From Micromonospora sp. WMMD1102 (lineage in GTDB: Bacteria; Actinomycetota; Actinomycetes; Mycobacteriales; Micromonosporaceae), in contig NZ_JARUBN010000001.1 of the NCBI RefSeq assembly GCF_029626265.1, positions 4,278,001 to 4,342,000 of the forward strand: a stretch of 64,000 nt of DNA, given 5' to 3'. The position numbers and the translations under genes are program-made. Within the stretch, counting starts at the first letter, position 1, and every line of letters begins with the position of its first letter. The notes below the pieces were generated by a model. That model searched no databases and was not told where the DNA came from. It saw nothing but the letters and a program-made list of their open reading frames with translations. Shown here one piece after another: positions 61,555-64,000 of this stretch.

Positions 61555-62498
61555 AGGTTGGCTTCGCCCTCGGCAGCGGCTTCCGCCCGTCCCGCCTGGC
61601 TGCCGTGGCCCGGGCCGTGGAGGTCAGCGGCTTCGACAGCATCTGGTCGACCGAGGACTACTTCGCGACCGGCGGGTTCGCCGGTGCCGCTGTGGTGCTC
61701 GGCGCCACCGAACGGATTCGGGTCGGCACGGGCGTCGTCTCGGCGTACGCCCGCCATCCGGCCCTGACCGCGATGGAAGCCGGTACCCTGGCAGCGGCCT
61801 TCCCGGACCGGTTCCGGCTCGGCCTCGGGGCCGGCGGTCTGGAATGGCTCGACCAGCAGGGCATCGCCCACCCGCGTCCGCTGGCCGCCGTCCGCGGCAA
61901 CGTCGAAGCGATCCGCGCCCTACTCGCCGGCGAGGAGCTGACCGGCACGTACGGTGGCTTCGCGTTCGACCATGTCCACCTCGAGTTTCCGCCCGAGAAG
62001 GCGCCACCGATCCTCGTCGGCGCGACCGGGCCGAAAATGACCGCGCTGGCCAGCACGGTCGCAGACGGGCTGCTGCTGTCGGTCTTCAGCACACCCGAGT
62101 TCGTCCGCATCCAACGCAACATCGCGGGCGCCGTTCCCTACATCTCGACCCTCGCCTTTCTGGCCCTCGACGACACCGTCGCCGAGGCCCGGGCGAAGGT
62201 CCGTCCCGTTATCGCGGCCTACCTCGCGGATTCCGCGAGCACGGTCATGACCGACGCGATCGGGATCACCGAGGACCTGCGAGACATCGTCGCGACAGGT
62301 GGTGCGGCGGCGCTCGCGGCGCAGATGCCGGACACCTGGGTCGACCAGTTGGCGGTATGCGGTGACCTCCGCGCCTGCGTGGACCGCATCCACGCCCTCG
62401 CGGAAGCTGGATCGCAGGAAGTCGCCCTGGCTCCGATCTCCGCCGAGTCCCTGCTGGAAGACATCGACAAGCTCGGTTCGGCATTGCGGGCCGGGTGA
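61551..62498 (+). CDS. Luciferase-like flavin-dependent monooxygenase (F420/FMN type)
   Basis: A 315-residue monooxygenase. KVGFALGSGFRPSRLAAVAR, SIWSTEDYFATGGF near 31, RIRVGTGVVSAYARHP near 58 and RFRLGLGAGGLEWLDQQG near 87 fit F420-type luciferase-like proteins. It is coupled to the DUF1028 gene by ATGA and followed by the solute-binding protein after 16 bp. It is the second such enzyme of this regulon. Confidence 0.85.
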   Translation: MKVGFALGSGFRPSRLAAVARAVEVSGFDSIWSTEDYFATGGFAGAAVVLGATERIRVGTGVVSAYARHPALTAMEAGTLAAAFPDRFRLGLGAGGLEWLDQQGIAHPRPLAAVRGNVEAIRALLAGEELTGTYGGFAFDHVHLEFPPEKAPPILVGATGPKMTALASTVADGLLLSVFSTPEFVRIQRNIAGAVPYISTLAFLALDDTVAEARAKVRPVIAAYLADSASTVMTDAIGITEDLRDIVATGGAAALAAQMPDTWVDQLAVCGDLRACVDRIHALAEAGSQEVALAPISAESLLEDIDKLGSALRAG

Positions 62499-62514
62499 AT
62501 AGAGAGGACCAACC

Positions 62515-64000
62515 ATGCGGCGCAACACGGTGCGTGGCACGCTGGCGGCTGCCGCGCTGCTAAGCCTTGCGGTGGCCGGCTGCGGCGACCCACCCCAGCA
62601 GGCGGGGGCCGACGAGGTCATCATCGCCTTTCCCTCTGACGTGGATACGGTCGACCCCCACCAGTTCCGTTCGGTGGCGGCGTACGGCGTGGTCGGCAAC
62701 ATCTACGGCACGCTCCTTCAGGAGGAATACGCCGCACCGGCCGAGGGCGTCCTGGAGTACACCGGTCGCAGCGTGCCGTATCTCGCCGAGTCGGCGAACT
62801 GGAACGACACGAAGACGGTGCTCACGCTCAAGCTGCGTCCGGATCTGAAGTTCGCCGACGGAAGTGCGGTCGCAGCCGAGGACGTCGTCTACTCCCTGCA
62901 GCGGGCCCTCTCCGACGTGGGATACGTCTCCGCGGTCGGCGCCTGGTTCAACGTCAAGGACCCGGCGAAGGACATCGTGGCGGTCGACAGATCCACGGTC
63001 GAACTGCGGGTGACCCACTACTCGGCGCTCATCGAGATGTTCCTGACGTTCCAGATCTTTGCCGTACTCGACAAGTCCACCGCCGAGGCGAAGGCCGCGA
63101 CCGACGACTCGTGGTCGGCCAAGTTCTTCGCCAAGGACGCCACCGAGTCGGGCCCGTACGTCGTCGACTCGCTCGCCGAGGGCCAGACGACGTTGAGCAA
63201 GAATCCCAATTTCACCGCGACCGACCTGTCCGACGCACCCGACAAGGTCGTCGTCAAGAACATGCCCGACCAGCAACAGGCGTTCCTGGCGCTGCAGAAC
63301 GGCGCGGTCGACATGGTCTACGGGCTCACGCCCGACATCGCACAGGCCGTGGAGAAGGACGCCAACCTCAAGCTCTACGACCTGCCGTACAGCGACATCG
63401 TGTATCTCGGCATGAACAACAAGGACCCGGTGCTCAAGGACGTGCGAGTGCGACAGGCGATCTCCTACCTGATGCCGTACGACGCCTTGCGCACGGAGGT
63501 GATGAAGGGCTACGCCGGCGCCGCCTACGGTGCCGTGCCCTACCCGATGCGGGATTCGCTCGACGAAAAGGGTGACCGGGTGGCCTACCCCACCGACGTG
63601 GAGAAGGCCAAGCAACTCCTGTCCGAGGCCGGCGTCGCCCCCGGTGAGCTGTCGCTGACCCTGTCGGTTCCGGCGACCGAATTGTCGCTGCGCCAGTCGG
63701 CGGTCTTCATCCAAAGCGCGCTGCAGCAGGGCGGCATCGCGGTCAAGCTCAACGAGATGAACGACGCCGAGTTCAACTCCGACCTCGGCAAGATGCAGCT
63801 GTACATCGACTCCTGGTACTCATGGGGACAGGACTCGGTCTACCAGCTCTTCTTCCTGCTCAAGACCGGTCTGTTCACCAACTACACAAACTTCAGCAAC
63901 GCCGATGTCGACCGGCTGATCGAGCAGGCCATGGCAACGTCGGACACGGCCGAGCGCAGCCGGCTCGCCAAGCAGGCCCAGCAGATCGTCATCGACCAGG
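62515..64000 (+). CDS. Family 5 solute-binding lipoprotein, 3' end cut by window
   Basis: A lipoprotein of at least 495 residues. The signal ends LSLAVAGC, with the Cys as lipid site. The body has VDTVDPHQFRSVAAYGVVGNIYGTL, FADGSAVAAEDVVYSLQRAL and YLGMNNKDPVLKDVRVRQAISY, the typical signature of oligopeptide/nickel-type binding proteins. ATG at 62515 follows GAGAGGA. It should capture the substrate of this catabolic group, with permease and ATPase genes expected beyond the window. Confidence 0.9.
   Translation, partial: MRRNTVRGTLAAAALLSLAVAGCGDPPQQAGADEVIIAFPSDVDTVDPHQFRSVAAYGVVGNIYGTLLQEEYAAPAEGVLEYTGRSVPYLAESANWNDTKTVLTLKLRPDLKFADGSAVAAEDVVYSLQRALSDVGYVSAVGAWFNVKDPAKDIVAVDRSTVELRVTHYSALIEMFLTFQIFAVLDKSTAEAKAATDDSWSAKFFAKDATESGPYVVDSLAEGQTTLSKNPNFTATDLSDAPDKVVVKNMPDQQQAFLALQNGAVDMVYGLTPDIAQAVEKDANLKLYDLPYSDIVYLGMNNKDPVLKDVRVRQAISYLMPYDALRTEVMKGYAGAAYGAVPYPMRDSLDEKGDRVAYPTDVEKAKQLLSEAGVAPGELSLTLSVPATELSLRQSAVFIQSALQQGGIAVKLNEMNDAEFNSDLGKMQLYIDSWYSWGQDSVYQLFFLLKTGLFTNYTNFSNADVDRLIEQAMATSDTAERSRLAKQAQQIVIDQ

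Overview
The window is very GC-rich, uses GTG and TTG starts freely, and packs genes with ATGA or GTGA overlaps. It carries an actinobacterial lasso peptide locus, a SARP-type regulator remnant and IS701/IS3 remnants. This points to a filamentous actinomycete, most likely of the Micromonosporaceae. No rRNA, tRNA or CRISPR array was seen.

Layout. (1) 1-3.05 kb, minus strand: the edge of a lasso peptide cluster, with ABC exporter, 44-residue precursor and macrolactam synthetase cut by the window edge. The predicted core has one ring Cys and one tail Cys. (2) 3.4-5.1 kb: a secreted GH30 xylanase-like enzyme. (3) 5.2-10.3 kb, minus: an overlapping operon of three P-loop NTPases, one of them KAP-type, with a broken small gene in front; it looks like a conflict-type system. 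(4) 10.8-13.8 kb: a secreted subtilase. (5) 14.1-38.9 kb: a large composite biosynthetic locus that I cannot match to a known pathway. It has five alpha/beta hydrolases, two carrier proteins, a free condensation domain, a compact AMP ligase, a BioB-like radical SAM enzyme, a methyltransferase-like protein, an HEAAH protein, a cytosolic GH30, two ABC exporters, a TauD-type oxygenase and a radical-SAM-like barrel with a C-terminal Cys cluster. It also has a 19-residue peptide gene before a terminator, a luciferase-like monooxygenase, a GT2-TPR protein, two nucleotide-kinase-like proteins, a nucleotidyltransferase-GNAT fusion and a DUF402 protein.

(6) 38.9-52.8 kb is a scarred zone. It holds an IS3 remnant, a SARP gene cut into the middle of an NRPS adenylation domain, two small cytosolic genes, then a glycan-use locus: Tat-type sialidase, DUF2264 protein, secreted protein, OppD, FadR-type regulator, hydroxyacid dehydrogenase and SGNH hydrolase. 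Several of these genes have single frameshifts. Repeats of AGATRTCCTACARRTT mark the promoters and probably bind the FadR-type regulator. An IS701 remnant ends the zone.

(7) 53-64 kb is a catabolic regulon with three TGTAATC-N-GATTACA-type palindromes. It encodes a serine hydrolase (minus strand), two amidohydrolases, an M20 peptidase-type hydrolase, two luciferase-like monooxygenases, a SnoaL-like protein, a DUF1028 protein and a lipoprotein solute-binding protein that runs off the end. Together they suggest uptake, ring opening and hydrolysis of a cyclic amide or ureide-like compound; the substrate cannot be named from sequence.
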